45,761 bases of DNA, taken from the NCBI RefSeq assembly GCF_009741825.1, contig NZ_WPCA01000006.1, positions 1-45,761 of the forward strand, written 5' to 3'. Under the pieces are notes generated by a model. That model searched no databases. It worked only from the letters and a program-made list of their open reading frames with translations, and was not told where the DNA came from. Origin of the DNA: Halapricum sp. CBA1109 (GTDB lineage: Archaea > Halobacteriota > Halobacteria > Halobacteriales > Haloarculaceae). This document shows positions 25,111-34,912 of the stretch, one piece after another (position 1 is the stretch's first letter; each line of letters starts with the position of its first letter). The position numbers and the translations under genes were made by a program.

Positions 25111-25968
25111 CTACTCCCGCGCCGCAAGCCAGTCCGCCCCGGGCGCGGTCCGCAACACCGAGAAGTCGAAGCGGTCGGTGTACAGCAGACCAACCCCGAA
25201 CAGGACGGCGAGGGCGACCGGTATCCAGTTCCCGAACGCGGCGTTGATGACACCCCAGAGGATGACGAAACTCACCAGATCGTCCAGCATAAACCCACAC
25301 GACCGCAGGCGGGCGAGCAGCGACTCGGTGTCGAACGCGAGGTCGAACGCGACCACCGAGACGGTCGCCGAGAGGACCCACCCGGCGTAGTTGCTCCACG
25401 GGACGCCGTAGAAGGCCCCGCCGCCGTCGTACGCCCAGAAACCGATGGCGACGGCCGCCGGGTCCAACACGAGGTCCATCGCGATGACCGTCCCGATGAC
25501 GGCGGCGAGCCGTACCCCCGTCGAGCGGGCCCGGTCACCGAGCAACAGCAGGCAGAGCAGGTAGCTGTTCAGGACCAGCGGGAAGAAAAAGACCGGGAGA
25601 CCGATCGGGACCTTCCCCAACAGCATCGGCCCGAGGTCGATGCCGTACTCGAAGGCGCCGTAGGGCCACCCGGTCGTCACGCCCAGCAGTTCGATGCCGT
25701 AGGCGTAGGCCGTGATAGCGCCGAGCAGGACGGCTCCCTTTCGGTCCAAAAGCGGCGCGAGCCCGGCCGCGAGCGGCAGTCGCATCACGACCACGCCGGC
25801 GAGGATGAACCACGGGTTGAACGACAAAAGCGGTGGGAGCCACCCGCGCGCCGAGGCGTACAGCGTCACCGCGCCGACGGCGGGGAAGGTGACCGCGATG
25901 GTGAACCGGTTGTCGGTGACGAGTTGATCGAGCCGCTGTTCGACCGTCTTACGGTCCAAATCAGGCAT
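25111..25968 (-). CDS. cruF: Bisanhydrobacterioruberin hydratase CruF
   Basis: 285 residues, seven or eight hydrophobic helices. The conserved TGWPYGAFEYGIDLGPMLLGKVPIGLP (about 98-125), DLVLDPAAVAIGFWAYD (about 165-182) and YGVPWSNYAGW mark the CruF-type carotenoid hydratase family. In Haloarcula the enzyme adds water to bisanhydrobacterioruberin to give bacterioruberin, the C50 pigment. It is the last gene of crtD-lyeJ-cruF, overlapping the lyeJ end by eight bases. Membrane-bound. Confidence 0.85.
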   Translation of the reverse strand: MPDLDRKTVEQRLDQLVTDNRFTIAVTFPAVGAVTLYASARGWLPPLLSFNPWFILAGVVVMRLPLAAGLAPLLDRKGAVLLGAITAYAYGIELLGVTTGWPYGAFEYGIDLGPMLLGKVPIGLPVFFFPLVLNSYLLCLLLLGDRARSTGVRLAAVIGTVIAMDLVLDPAAVAIGFWAYDGGGAFYGVPWSNYAGWVLSATVSVVAFDLAFDTESLLARLRSCGFMLDDLVSFVILWGVINAAFGNWIPVALAVLFGVGLLYTDRFDFSVLRTAPGADWLAARE

Positions 25969-26838
25969 ACAGCATCACCCACAGCGCCGCCATCGTCAGC
26001 ACGGCCCCGACGACGGTGTTGATCGCCGGGAACCACCAGTAGGCCCGGTCGACGGCCACGTCGGCGGCGACGATGCCGGCCACCAAGAGGGGGTAGACCC
26101 CCAGCACCGCGCCGAGGAAGGGGTGAACGAGCGCGAACGCCGCCGCGGCCGCGGCCCAGACGACGGCGCAGTAGGCGTACGTCCGACCTTGGCCCAAAAG
26201 CGTCGCCGTCGTCCGGATGCCCGCCTCCCGGTCGGGTTCGATATCGGGGATGGCCGAGAAGGTGTGCATCGCCATCGTCCACAGCCACCCGCCCGCGACG
26301 GCCGCCGCCGGCGGGTACGCTCCCGCGACGGCGGTGTAGGCGACGACGCCCGGCATCGCGTACAGGCCGTTAGAGAGCGAGTCGAGGACCGGTTTCGTTT
26401 TGAACCGCAGCGGCGGCGCGCTGTACCCGTCGCGAGGAAGAAGTATATCCCCAGCGGCACCGCCGCGCCGCCGACGAACGGCACCAACAGCACGCCCAGC
26501 GCACCGGCGAGGAACACGACGAAGATGACCTCCGCGCCGCCCTCGAAGCGGACCTCCTTGTCGCCTTTCTTGGGGTTTGCCTCGTCGATGTCGGCGTCGA
26601 AGACGTCGTTGATGCCGTAGAGGTAGATGTTCGCCGGTAGCAGGAAGTACGCGAACAACACCAGTGCGACGGGGCTGAACAACTCCGCCGGCGTGTCCGC
26701 GGCGTAGGCGACGCCGACGACGACCGGGCCGGCGAGGTACAGCCAGAACCGGGGCCGCGAGAGCCGCAACAGGTAGCCCAGCGTCGTCTCCTCGGGCGGG
26801 AGCAGGCGGTCCAGCGACGGGATGCTCACGTCGGTCAT
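25961..26838 (-). CDS. lyeJ: Lycopene elongase/hydratase LyeJ, UbiA prenyltransferase (frame broken near 26426)
   Basis: UbiA-type enzyme that adds C5 units to lycopene and hydrates the ends in bacterioruberin synthesis. The N-terminal part runs in one frame through the first Mg2+/diphosphate site NDVFDADIDEANPKKGDKE (about 77-95). At 26426-26427 one base seems missing, after which the protein continues YSAPPLRFKTKPVLDSLSNG with the second site DIEPDREAGIRTTAT. Restored length is 292 residues with about eight helices. It starts four bases after crtD ends and overlaps the cruF start. Neither half alone would work, so the break matters if it is real. Confidence 0.83.
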
Positions 26839-26842
26839 AGCC

Positions 26843-28350
26843 TCAGTCGTGGTCGTCGATCAGCGCTTCTGCGGTGTGTTGGCCGCTGATGAGACACATC
26901 GGGACACCGATGCCCGGCGTGGTAAAGGACCCGGTGAAGTAGAGGTCCTCGACCGCCGACGAGCGGTTGTTCGGCCGCAAGAGTGCGGTCTGTCTGAGCG
27001 TGTGGGCAAGCCCCAGCGCCGTCCCGCCGGCGGCGTTGTACCGGTCGACGAAATCCGACACCGAGAACCGCTCCTCGACGACGATGCGGTCCCGCAGGTC
27101 TGTCCCGGTGTTCTCGGCGATGTCGTCGAGGATGCGGTCGCGGTAGCGTTGGCGGACCCGTTCGGAGTCTTCCAGACCGGGCGCCAGCGGCACCAGCGCG
27201 AAGAGGTTGCTGTGGCCCTCGGGGGCCACGTCGTCGTCGGTCTTCGAGGGGACACAGAGGTAGTAGGCGGGTTCGTCCGGCCACGCCGGCTCCTCGAATA
27301 TCTGGTCGAAGTGGGGCTGCCAGTCCGTCGGGAGGACCAGCGTGTGGTGGGCCAACTCCTCGACGTCGCCCTCGACGCCCAGATACAGCAGGAACGCCGA
27401 GGGCGCGTAGGTCCGGTCGTCCCAGTAGTCGGCGTCGTACTGGCGTTCGTGTTCGGGGAGCAGTTCCTGTTCGGCGTGGCGGTAGTCGGCGTTGACTACC
27501 GTCTTCTCGGGGTTGTACTGGGTGCCGTCTTCGGTCTCGACGAGGAAGCCGTGTTTCCGCTTTGCTATCTCGGTGACGGGCGCGTCTGTCTCGTAGGTGA
27601 CGCCCAGCTGCTCGCCCAGTTCGACGAAGGCGTCGATCACGAGGCCGATACCGCCCGCGCCGTCGCCGTCCTTCGGGACGGGGTAGAACACGCCGAGGTT
27701 GAAGTCGACGTGGCTCATCATGTTGTACAGCGCCGGCGTGTTCTTCGGGGACCCGCCGAGAAAGACCAGCGTGTACTGCATGATCTGCTGGAGCTTCGGG
27801 TGGTCGAAGTACTCCTCGACGTGGCCCTGCATCGACCCGATCAACTGGAGGCCGATAGGGGCCGCGGTCATCACGTCGAGGTCCACCCAGTCCCGCAGGC
27901 GCGAGCGGTCCTCGTAGACGAACTTGTTCATCGCCGTCTCGTAGTGGGTCTCGCTGGTGTCCAGATACGACTCGAAGGCCTGGCCCGCGCCGTCCTCGTA
28001 GGACTCGAACAGCGCCCGGTTGTGCGCCCGGTCGGGCGTCACGTCGGCCCGGTCGTCGTCCTTGAAGAAGATGCGGTAGTGCGGGTCGAGGTGTTCGAGG
28101 TCGTAGAAGTCGCTGGGCTCCCGGCCGAAGTGGCCGAAAAAGCGCTCGAAGACGTCGGGCATCAGGTACCACGACGGGCCCATGTCGAAGACGAACCCGT
28201 CGCGCTCCATCCGGCTGGCCCGGCCGCCGAGCTGTTCGTTTTTCTCCAGCACGGTCACGTCGCGCCGGCGTCGGCCAGATAACACGCTGTGGAGAGCCCG
28301 CCGACGCCCCCGCCGACGACGGCCACGTCTGTTCCGGATAGATCAGTCAT
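26843..28350 (-). CDS. crtD: Carotenoid 3,4-desaturase CrtD / phytoene-desaturase family (frame broken near 28262)
   Basis: Restored length 502 residues. From ATG 28350 the FAD-binding fingerprint is VAVVGGGVGGLSTACYLADAGA. In the sequence as given the frame then meets a TGA; one missing base at 28262-28263 restores DVTVLEKNEQLGGRASR. The rest is intact: FDMGPSWYLMPDVFERFF, and near the C-terminus LYFTGSFTTPGIGVPMCLISG, the CrtI-family flavin signature. Position first in crtD-lyeJ-cruF, as in Haloarcula, favours the 3,4-desaturase over phytoene desaturase. The enzyme is membrane-associated. Confidence 0.84.
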
Positions 28351-28398
28351 CACCTCACCCTGCGGGTCTCACCGATATAAAACGCGTGCCAAATTCTT

Positions 28399-28821
28399 TC
28401 ACAAACGGAACGGCTCGAACAGTCGGGCACCCATCGCTCGGACGAAGCCGGTGACCAGCCAGCCGTCGTGGCTGTACGGACTCGTCACCTCGTCACGCGT
28501 CTCGCTGTGCCGGAGGTGTTGGAGTCCGTCGAACGTCAACCAACCTCCGACGAGGGCTCCTCCGACAACTATCGGGAGCCACCACGCGGTGACGGCGATG
28601 TAGCCGGTGAACGCTAGTGTGAGCAGACCCAGTGTGAGGTTGTCGGCGTAGTCGCCGAACAGGTTTCCGACGGTGTCGATACCGAGTGTGAGGGCCAGAA
28701 AGAGGGTCGCCGTCACGCCGGCGACCACTGGCGACCCGTCGAGGACGAACAGCGTCAGGCCGACGAGGGCGGCCGAGAGCGAGCGGTTGCGCAACTGGCT
28801 CCGTCCGGGGAGGGCCGACAT
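28399..28821 (-). CDS. Small membrane protein, hypothetical
   Basis: 140 residues from ATG 28821 (MSALPGRSQLRN); an open frame extends further but overlaps the end of the ZIP gene and adds no conserved look. Three or four hydrophobic helices occupy about residues 12-100. The polar tail ends SPYSHDGWLVTGFVRAMGARLFEPF, with an aromatic SHDGW piece. No family recognised. It lies between the ZIP transporter (41 bases) and crtD (48 bases), all on the same strand. Confidence 0.65.
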   Translation of the reverse strand: MSALPGRSQLRNRSLSAALVGLTLFVLDGSPVVAGVTATLFLALTLGIDTVGNLFGDYADNLTLGLLTLAFTGYIAVTAWWLPIVVGGALVGGWLTFDGLQHLRHSETRDEVTSPYSHDGWLVTGFVRAMGARLFEPFRL

Positions 28822-28862
28822 ACTGTTCGCGGGTAGCGGCGGCCGGATGAAAAGCCCTGTCC

Positions 28863-29717
28863 TCACGCGATAGCCAGCCACGCGAGGAAGACGACGACGC
28901 CGCCGATGGAGGTGCTGGCGAGGGCGTGGACCCGCAGGCGGTCGAGCAGACTGTGGGAGTCCTCGGAGACGCCGGCGACGTCGTCTATCTCGCCGCCGAC
29001 CTCACAGGAGGGGAGAAAGTCCATCGCGACGTGGAGGAAGACGCCGGCCGCGAAGCCGAAGACGACGGCGTTGACCGACGCCGACAGCGGGACAGCGACC
29101 AGCGCCATCGGGATGCCCGTCAGGCCGACGCCGGCGGCCGGGAGCAGGATGGGAGCGATAGCGTCCCCGGCCAGTCGCGAGCGTCGGGCGGCGGCGTAGC
29201 CCGCGGGCCCCTTGTGGGAGACGATAGCGAGGCCGAGCAACAGTCCCAACGCCGGCATCGCCCCGTAGATGACGCCGATGACGACGCCAGCCGAGAGCGC
29301 GTGGGCCGCCAGTGCCGTCGCCGTGGTGTTCATCGGGAGGTCCAGATGCGAGAGCCGGTGACCGATAGTGTGGCCGTTGTAGCCGACGAGGACGCCCAGC
29401 GCGATACCGAACCCGCCCAGCGTCGCGGCCTGATTGATGGCCTGCGGGACGAGGAAGACGGCCGCGCTGGTGATCATCGCGCCGCTGGCGAGGCCGTACC
29501 CCCAGACCAGCCGCGTCGCGTGGCGGGACTCCGTCCGAGCGCCGACCAGCGCCCCGCCCGCCATCGCGACGAACGCGACCCACGCGATGACGACTATCTT
29601 TGTCCGGCCCAACTCCACGGCGAGCAACGAGAGCGCGAGCAACCCGGCGACCGACCCCATCCCCACGACGGAGGCCGGCCCCGGATTAACAACGCCGCTT
29701 TCGGTGTTAGTCGACAT
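28863..29717 (-). CDS. ZIP-family divalent metal transporter
   Basis: 284 residues from ATG 29717, with an alternative ATG nine bases upstream. Eight hydrophobic helices can be counted. The metal-binding helices appear as NGHTIGHRLSHLDLP, the HALSAGVVIGVIYG segment (ZIP TM4) and VSHKGPAGYAAARR (TM5), followed by GFAAGVFLHVAMDFLPSCE. These are the pattern of ZIP Zn/Fe/Mn transporters, though the classic TM5 HxxxE is altered to HKxP. Metal not decidable. An A/T-rich ATAATAACC about 25 bases upstream is a likely TATA box. The TrmB-like gene lies upstream on the same strand. Confidence 0.78.
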   Translation of the reverse strand: MSTNTESGVVNPGPASVVGMGSVAGLLALSLLAVELGRTKIVVIAWVAFVAMAGGALVGARTESRHATRLVWGYGLASGAMITSAAVFLVPQAINQAATLGGFGIALGVLVGYNGHTIGHRLSHLDLPMNTTATALAAHALSAGVVIGVIYGAMPALGLLLGLAIVSHKGPAGYAAARRSRLAGDAIAPILLPAAGVGLTGIPMALVAVPLSASVNAVVFGFAAGVFLHVAMDFLPSCEVGGEIDDVAGVSEDSHSLLDRLRVHALASTSIGGVVVFLAWLAIA

Positions 29718-29772
29718 TGTTAACATCTACTCGTAGGTTATTATCAGCCTGTCGGTCCACGCGCTCCGCCAC

Positions 29773-30530
29773 TCAGAACGCTTCCGTGCCGAACATCTCG
29801 AAGGATATCCGGGCGAGCGCGCGAGCGAACGCGGTACCGTCGCTCCAGAACGCTATCTCCTGGTGGCGGTCGGAGTCGGGCGCCGCCACGCTGAGCAGGA
29901 TAGTATCGTCGTCGGCGATCAGCAGGCGGGCGGTACTGATGTCGGTGAGGTGGTCCGCCGGCTGTCGGACCGTCTCGATGGCGTCGTCCTCGACCGCGTC
30001 GAGCACTGCCGCGGATTTGCTGACGACGACGACCCGCCGGCCGTCGGCGGCCGCGTCCGACAGCGCCGACCTGATCGCCGGCCCCAGTTGCTCGGGGTCT
30101 TCGGCCCCGTAGACGACCCGCGAGTCGGCCTCCCGAATTAACTCGACGGTCCGACTCCGGATGCTGTCGGTCCCGCGGACCGTCCACAGTGCCTCGCTCT
30201 CGTCGTCGCCGTCGGCGAACTGCCCGCGGACGTCCTGCAGGTAGCCAAACGCCCGCCGCCGGTCGACTCCAGTTGTTCGAGCAACCGCTGTTCGGCGGTG
30301 TCGGGGTCGACCGGCCGGTACACCGCCGGCCGCGTCTCCTGTATCTCGATCAGCCCGCGCTGCTCTAAGTCGTCGGCTGTCCCGTACACCTGCGAGCGGG
30401 GCACCTCGCTGACTTCGGCCACCTCACTCGCGGTCCCGGTGTCGAGTTTCTGCAGCGCCAGAAACACCCGGGCCTCGTAGGTCGTCAGTCCGAGTCGCGT
30501 GAGACCCTCGATGGCATCCTCGTCGTCCAT
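29773..30530 (-). CDS. TrmB-family transcriptional regulator (frame broken near 30256)
   Basis: Restored length 252 residues from ATG 30530; GTG three bases earlier is possible. The N-terminal HTH is typical of TrmB: LTRLGLTTYEARVFLALQKL, then TASEVAEVSEVPRSQVYGTADDLEQRGLIE, then RPAVYRPVDPDTAEQRLLEQLES. One base is missing near 30256, in a G-rich run. The next frame gives RAFGYLQDVRGQF and a C-terminal effector-binding domain with phospholipase-D-like fold strands, ending at 29773. Many TrmB proteins sense sugars, but this one lacks a clear sugar-binding domain. The neighbouring ZIP gene, 55 bases downstream, is a candidate target. Confidence 0.76.
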
Positions 30531-30648
30531 CACACACTCCTCCGGGCGTCGCGGTTCGTCATGTTGGTACTAGAGTACTTACAGCATCGGCAAAAACCCT
30601 CCGGACGAAGAACACACCTCTAAGTGACTGCTGTGTGAGGGTGGGTGT

Positions 30649-31308
30649 ATGAAGATAGGGGTCGTCTCGGACATCCACGGGAACATCGTCGCCTTCGACG
30701 CGGTGCTGGCGGACATGCCCGACGTCGACCGAGTGATCTGTGCCGGCGACATCGTCGGGTACAACCCTTGGCCCGGCGACTGCGTCGACCGCGTCCGCGA
30801 ACACGGTATCACGAGCATCGAGGGCAACCACGACCGGGCGGTCGTTACCGACCACTATCCGGGGTTCAACGACATGGCCGTCGCCGGCGTCGAACACGCA
30901 CAGGCCACCCTCAACGACGACCAACTGTCGTGGCTCTCGGCGCTGCCGGCCGAGCGAACTATCGAGGACGGCCGGATCAAGATGGTCCACGGCCACCCCG
31001 ACGACCCCGACCGCTACACGAAACCCGAGGAGTACGACCCGTCGATGCTCGACGGCGAGGACCTCCTCGTGCTCGGTCACACCCACGTTCAGGACCACGC
31101 CGTCTTCGCCGAGGGGATGATCGTCAACCCCGGTAGCGTGGGCCAACCCCGCGACCGGGACCACCGCGCGGCCTACTCGGTGGTCGACCTCGAGGAGCGA
31201 ACCGTCACGGAACACCGCGTCGAGTACGACACCGACCGCGTCATCCACGAGGTGGTTGAGGCCGGCCTCCCCCAGCAGATCGGGTTCCGCCTCACGCAGG
31301 GCCGCTAG
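30649..31308 (+). CDS. Calcineurin-like metallophosphoesterase (YfcE/MJ0936 type)
   Basis: 219 residues. All five metal motifs are present: VSDIHGN (about 6-12), CAGDIVGYNPW (about 31), IEGNHDRA (about 59), MVHGHPDD (about 112) and VLGHTHVQ (about 145). Such enzymes are two-metal phosphodiesterases of the YfcE/MJ0936 group, soluble and of uncertain natural substrate. NPGSVGQPRD after the last motif is the usual group mark. Its stop overlaps the convergent 43-residue gene by four bases. Confidence 0.87.
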   Translation: MKIGVVSDIHGNIVAFDAVLADMPDVDRVICAGDIVGYNPWPGDCVDRVREHGITSIEGNHDRAVVTDHYPGFNDMAVAGVEHAQATLNDDQLSWLSALPAERTIEDGRIKMVHGHPDDPDRYTKPEEYDPSMLDGEDLLVLGHTHVQDHAVFAEGMIVNPGSVGQPRDRDHRAAYSVVDLEERTVTEHRVEYDTDRVIHEVVEAGLPQQIGFRLTQGR

Positions 31309-31436
31309 TAGTTGGCGGCGTACAGTTTCTGGAGCGACTCCCTGATGTGGTATCTCGCCTCGTCGTTCTCGGCGTTTTCCAGTGCCTCTCGGAGGTGCGA
31401 TTCGAGTCCGTTGCTGTCGAGGAACAGTGAACTCAT
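31305..31436 (-). CDS. 43-residue hypothetical protein
   Basis: Reads from ATG 31436 to TAG 31305-31307. The composition is typical of real halophilic proteins: MSSLFLDSNGLESHLREALE, then ENDEARYHIRESLQKLYAANY, an acidic amphipathic helix with a conserved-looking aromatic end. It fills nearly exactly the space between the phosphoesterase and the DUF2391-like gene. No domain is recognised; it is probably a small helical microprotein. Confidence is moderate because of the short length. Confidence 0.6.
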   Translation of the reverse strand: MSSLFLDSNGLESHLREALENAENDEARYHIRESLQKLYAANY

Positions 31437-31484
31437 ACGCTTCCCGAAGCCCGACACCGGATTGGTTATACGCCGCCTACTGCC

Positions 31485-31907
31485 TCAGAACACGCTGTCT
31501 GCGGTCGCGGCCCCGACGACGGCGAAGATGGCGCCGACGCTGATCGCCCGGACGGTCGCGCCGGGCCGGTCGGCGGTCGGAATGTCCGCGAGGAACTGGT
31601 CGGGCGCGGTGAACGCGAACGCGAGGACGGCGACAGACCCGAACGAGACGACCATCAGCGAGACGAACCGGACCGGGACGCCGGCCACCTCGGCCTCCCG
31701 GTCGGGGTCGCGGTCGTCGTCGGCCTCGTACAGCGCCCCGTAGCCGATGGCGAAGACGATACCGACGACGAACAGGCCGTGGAGCCACGTCATATTGGTC
31801 GCCAGCACCCACACCTCCTCGGTGACGACGAACGGCCCGGCCAGCAGGAACCCGCCGACGACCTGCTGGGCGGAGTCGGCCACGTTGTACCGCTCTCGAC
31901 GACCCAT
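31485..31907 (-). CDS. DUF2391-like small membrane protein
   Basis: 140 residues from ATG 31907 (MGRRERYNVADSAQQVVGGF). Four hydrophobic helices. The stretch QQVVGGFLLAGPFVVTEEVWVLA resembles the start of DUF2391 (putative integral membrane) proteins. The middle has a charged loop (EADDDRDPDREAEV), and the end IFAVVGAATADSVF is hydrophobic. Function unknown. It is divergent from the methyltransferase gene at 32062. Confidence 0.68.
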   Translation of the reverse strand: MGRRERYNVADSAQQVVGGFLLAGPFVVTEEVWVLATNMTWLHGLFVVGIVFAIGYGALYEADDDRDPDREAEVAGVPVRFVSLMVVSFGSVAVLAFAFTAPDQFLADIPTADRPGATVRAISVGAIFAVVGAATADSVF

Positions 31908-32061
31908 CGACTCACACGTCCGAGTGGAGGTATCTATCTCTTCCGACATCCTCCAGACGAAACAGGGGGCCCCACCCGAAACAGTGGAAGCCGACGACCC
32001 CTGTGAAACAGTGGCGTGGTGAGCCGAACCCGTTTTCACGCTCGCGGGCGTCGCTGGCGGT

Positions 32062-32742
32062 ATGCGCGCGAGCGACGCCTTCGACGAGTGGGCGGCCGAC
32101 GGCCGCGACAAGGGGATGGAACAGCGCCACTGGCACACCGCCAAACACGCGCTGGGTCGGATGCCCATCGAGGACGGCGACACGGTGCTTGATCTGGGGT
32201 GTGGCAGCGGCTACGCCGCGCGGGCGATGGTCGCGGCCGGCGGCGCGGGCCGGGCCTACGGCCTCGACGGGTCGCCCGAGATGGCTCACAACGCCCGCGA
32301 GTACACCGACGACCCGCGGGTCGGGTTCGTCGTCGGGGACTTCGAGGCCCTGCCGTTCCCGGCCGACAACATCGACCACGTCTTCTCTATGGAGGCGTTC
32401 TACTACGCGGGCGACCCGATGGCCGCGCTGTCGGAACTCCGGCGGGTCCTCCGCCCCGGCGGCACCTTCTACTGCGCCGTCGACTTCTACGCCGACAACC
32501 CCCACACCGCCGAGTGGACCGACTACGTCGAGTTGCCGATGACGCGGTGGTCCCGCGAGGAGTACCGAACGCGCTTCCGCGAGGCCGGCCTGCACGTCGC
32601 CGAACAGGAGGCTATCCCCGACGAGGAGACGGCGATACCGCCAGCCGAATCGTTCCCGACCGAGGACTGGGACGACCGCGAGTCGATGGTCGAACACTAC
32701 CGGGAGTACGGGACCCTGCTGACCGTCGGCGTCTCGCCGTGA
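32062..32742 (+). CDS. Class I SAM-dependent methyltransferase
   Basis: 226 residues. Motif I is VLDLGCGSGYAARAMV (about 43-58), followed by the acidic AYGLDGSPEMAHNARE loop that holds the SAM ribose. Motif II is VVGDFEALPFPADNIDHVFSMEAFYYAGD, and motif III is LRRVLRPGGTFYCAVDFY. It matches the UbiE/type-11 methyltransferase group. The acceptor is unknown; the C-terminal region after residue 150 has no known acceptor motif. It is monocistronic between a divergent gene and the histidine kinase, whose start is 48 bases downstream. Confidence 0.83.
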   Translation: MRASDAFDEWAADGRDKGMEQRHWHTAKHALGRMPIEDGDTVLDLGCGSGYAARAMVAAGGAGRAYGLDGSPEMAHNAREYTDDPRVGFVVGDFEALPFPADNIDHVFSMEAFYYAGDPMAALSELRRVLRPGGTFYCAVDFYADNPHTAEWTDYVELPMTRWSREEYRTRFREAGLHVAEQEAIPDEETAIPPAESFPTEDWDDRESMVEHYREYGTLLTVGVSP

Positions 32743-32790
32743 CACCGGCCCACACATTCTTGTCTCGTGGGCGTGTACCCTTCTAGCCAG

Positions 32791-34902
32791 ATGCGTGAGG
32801 ACCCCGCCGGTACACCGACGACTGTCCCGGCCCACGTGCTCGATGCGGACGGGCACCTCCGGTTCGTCAACGACGCGTGGGTCGCGTTCACGGGCTACGA
32901 CCGCGAGTCGGTGCTGGGCGACCCGTTCGGGGCGGTCCTGACTGAGGGGTCGAGTGCCCGGTTGCAGACCCAACTCGCCGGGGACGAGTTGGCCGCCCGG
33001 ACGCTGTTCGTCCGCCGGGCCGACGACGAGGCGGTGCCGGTCGTCCACGACGGCGCGGCCGAACAGGCCGCCGACGGGACGCGCTATCACTGCCAGTGTC
33101 GGCCCGAATCGTCCGCCGACAGCACGGAGACGACGGCGCTGCTCCGCGCTCTGGTCGACGGCCTCCCGGTCGGTGTCCTCGCGGAGACGACGGGTCGGGA
33201 GGTGCTGGCGGTCAACGACCCCCTGCTCTCGATGTTCGACGCCGACGGGACGCCGGCGGATGTCGTGGGGGCCGACTGCGCCGAACTCGCCGCCGAGAGC
33301 GCCGACCAGTTCGTCGACCCCGAGGGCTTCCTCGACGGGATCGAGTCGGCTATCGACGGCGGCGAGCCGGTCGCCTGCGAGCGTCTCGTCCGCGAGGACG
33401 GCCGGGTCTTCGAGCGCAGTTACTTCCCCGTCTCGCTGCCGGCGGGCCCCGGTCACCTCTGGATATACGACGACGTGACCGAGCGCTCACAGCGCGAGGC
33501 CGACCTCCGGACCTACGAACGACTGTTCGAGGTCGCACCGGTCGGCGTGTTCCGGACGACGACCGGCGGGTCGGTGCTGTCGGTCAACCCGAAGATGGCG
33601 TCGATACTGGGCTACGAGGACGTGGATACGCTGTTGTCGAGCTACGACGACCTGGCGACGGAGCTGTACACCGACCCGGGCTCCCGCGAGACGTTCCTCG
33701 ACCGGTTGGAGTCGGTCGGCCTCGTCGAGGACTTCGTCTATCAGGCTATCGACGCCGACGGCGAGCGGATCTGGCTGTCGATGAACGCCCGACTGCTGCC
33801 CGAGACGGTCGACGGCGAGCAGGTCATCACCGGCTTCACGCGGGACGTGACCGAGCGCAGGACCCGCGAGCGCGACCTCCGGACCTACCGCGAGATAGTC
33901 GAACGGCTCCGGGACCCGATTATGCTGCAGGACTGTACGGGTCAGTATGTCCTCGCCAACGAGGCGCTTGCGTCGTACACGGACCGCTCGCCGGCCGAAC
34001 TGGTCGGGGTCGACGAGCGGGCGGTTCTCGACGCGACGACGGCCGCGGAGATAGACCGGATCAAGAAACGCGTCCTGCGGACCGAACAGCCCGTCGAGGC
34101 GACGATCAGGCCGACTTTCGACGGCGGCGGGACGCGGTCGTTCACGACCCTCCGGTTCCCCTACTACGACACAGCAGGAGAACTCGCCGGGACGGTCGCC
34201 CTCTGGCGGGACGTGACCGACCAGCAACAGCGCGAACAGCAACTGGCAGTGTTGGGCCGTATCCTCCGGCACAACCTGCGGAACGCGATGACCGTCGTCC
34301 AGGGGCAGGCCGAGATGATAGCGGCCGGGACCGCTGCGGACCCGGCCGCGGCCGCGACGACCATCCTCGACCGTATCGACGAGTTGATGGCTCTCGTCAA
34401 CAAGGAACAGACAGTCACGACCGTCCTCCGGGAGTCGACGGGTCGGCGCGCCCGGGACGTGACGGCCCTTTTGCGTTCGGCCGTCGAGTCGACGCGGACT
34501 CGCTTCCAGTCAGCGACCGTCGAAATGTCCGCCCCGGACTGCGCTCGGGCGCTGGTGTGTGACCGGTTCGAACGGGCGCTGATCGAACTGCTGGACAACG
34601 CCTTCAGACACACCGACACCGACACCGTGGCGGCCGAGGTGTCCGTCGCCGACGACCACGTCGTGGTCTCGATACGCGACCGCGGGCCGGGGATGGCGAC
34701 CATCGAACGGGACGTCCTCCGTGGCGAGGCCAACATCACGCCGCTGTCACACAGCACCGGCGTCGGCCTGTGGCTGGTCCAGTGGCTGGTCAACCTCTCT
34801 GACGGCACCGTCTCCGTCGCCGACAACGATCCGACCGGGACCGTGGTGACGGTTCGAGTCCCGCGGGCCGACGGTGGAAACGATTTTGAGGGTGTCCGCT
34901 GA
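32791..34902 (+). CDS. Multi-PAS sensor histidine kinase
   Basis: 703 residues from ATG 32791 (MREDPAGTPTT); an upstream GTG at 32767 is in frame but less likely. Four PAS-like repeats are visible at about 15-110 (LDADGHLRFVNDAWVAFTGYDRESV), 115-240, 240-370 (FRTTTGGSVLSVNPKMASILGYEDV) and 372-485, with DDVTERS / RDVTERR / RDVTDQQ ends. The HisKA helix has LGRILRHNLRNAMTVVQGQAEM (phospho-His about 492), and the ATPase has IELLDNAFRHT, DRGPGM and STGVGLWLVQWLV, all intact, unlike the kinase at 3100. No membrane helix, so it is a cytoplasmic sensor. No response regulator is adjacent. Confidence 0.88.
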   Translation: MREDPAGTPTTVPAHVLDADGHLRFVNDAWVAFTGYDRESVLGDPFGAVLTEGSSARLQTQLAGDELAARTLFVRRADDEAVPVVHDGAAEQAADGTRYHCQCRPESSADSTETTALLRALVDGLPVGVLAETTGREVLAVNDPLLSMFDADGTPADVVGADCAELAAESADQFVDPEGFLDGIESAIDGGEPVACERLVREDGRVFERSYFPVSLPAGPGHLWIYDDVTERSQREADLRTYERLFEVAPVGVFRTTTGGSVLSVNPKMASILGYEDVDTLLSSYDDLATELYTDPGSRETFLDRLESVGLVEDFVYQAIDADGERIWLSMNARLLPETVDGEQVITGFTRDVTERRTRERDLRTYREIVERLRDPIMLQDCTGQYVLANEALASYTDRSPAELVGVDERAVLDATTAAEIDRIKKRVLRTEQPVEATIRPTFDGGGTRSFTTLRFPYYDTAGELAGTVALWRDVTDQQQREQQLAVLGRILRHNLRNAMTVVQGQAEMIAAGTAADPAAAATTILDRIDELMALVNKEQTVTTVLRESTGRRARDVTALLRSAVESTRTRFQSATVEMSAPDCARALVCDRFERALIELLDNAFRHTDTDTVAAEVSVADDHVVVSIRDRGPGMATIERDVLRGEANITPLSHSTGVGLWLVQWLVNLSDGTVSVADNDPTGTVVTVRVPRADGGNDFEGVR

Positions 34903-34912
34903 ACGACACGCT

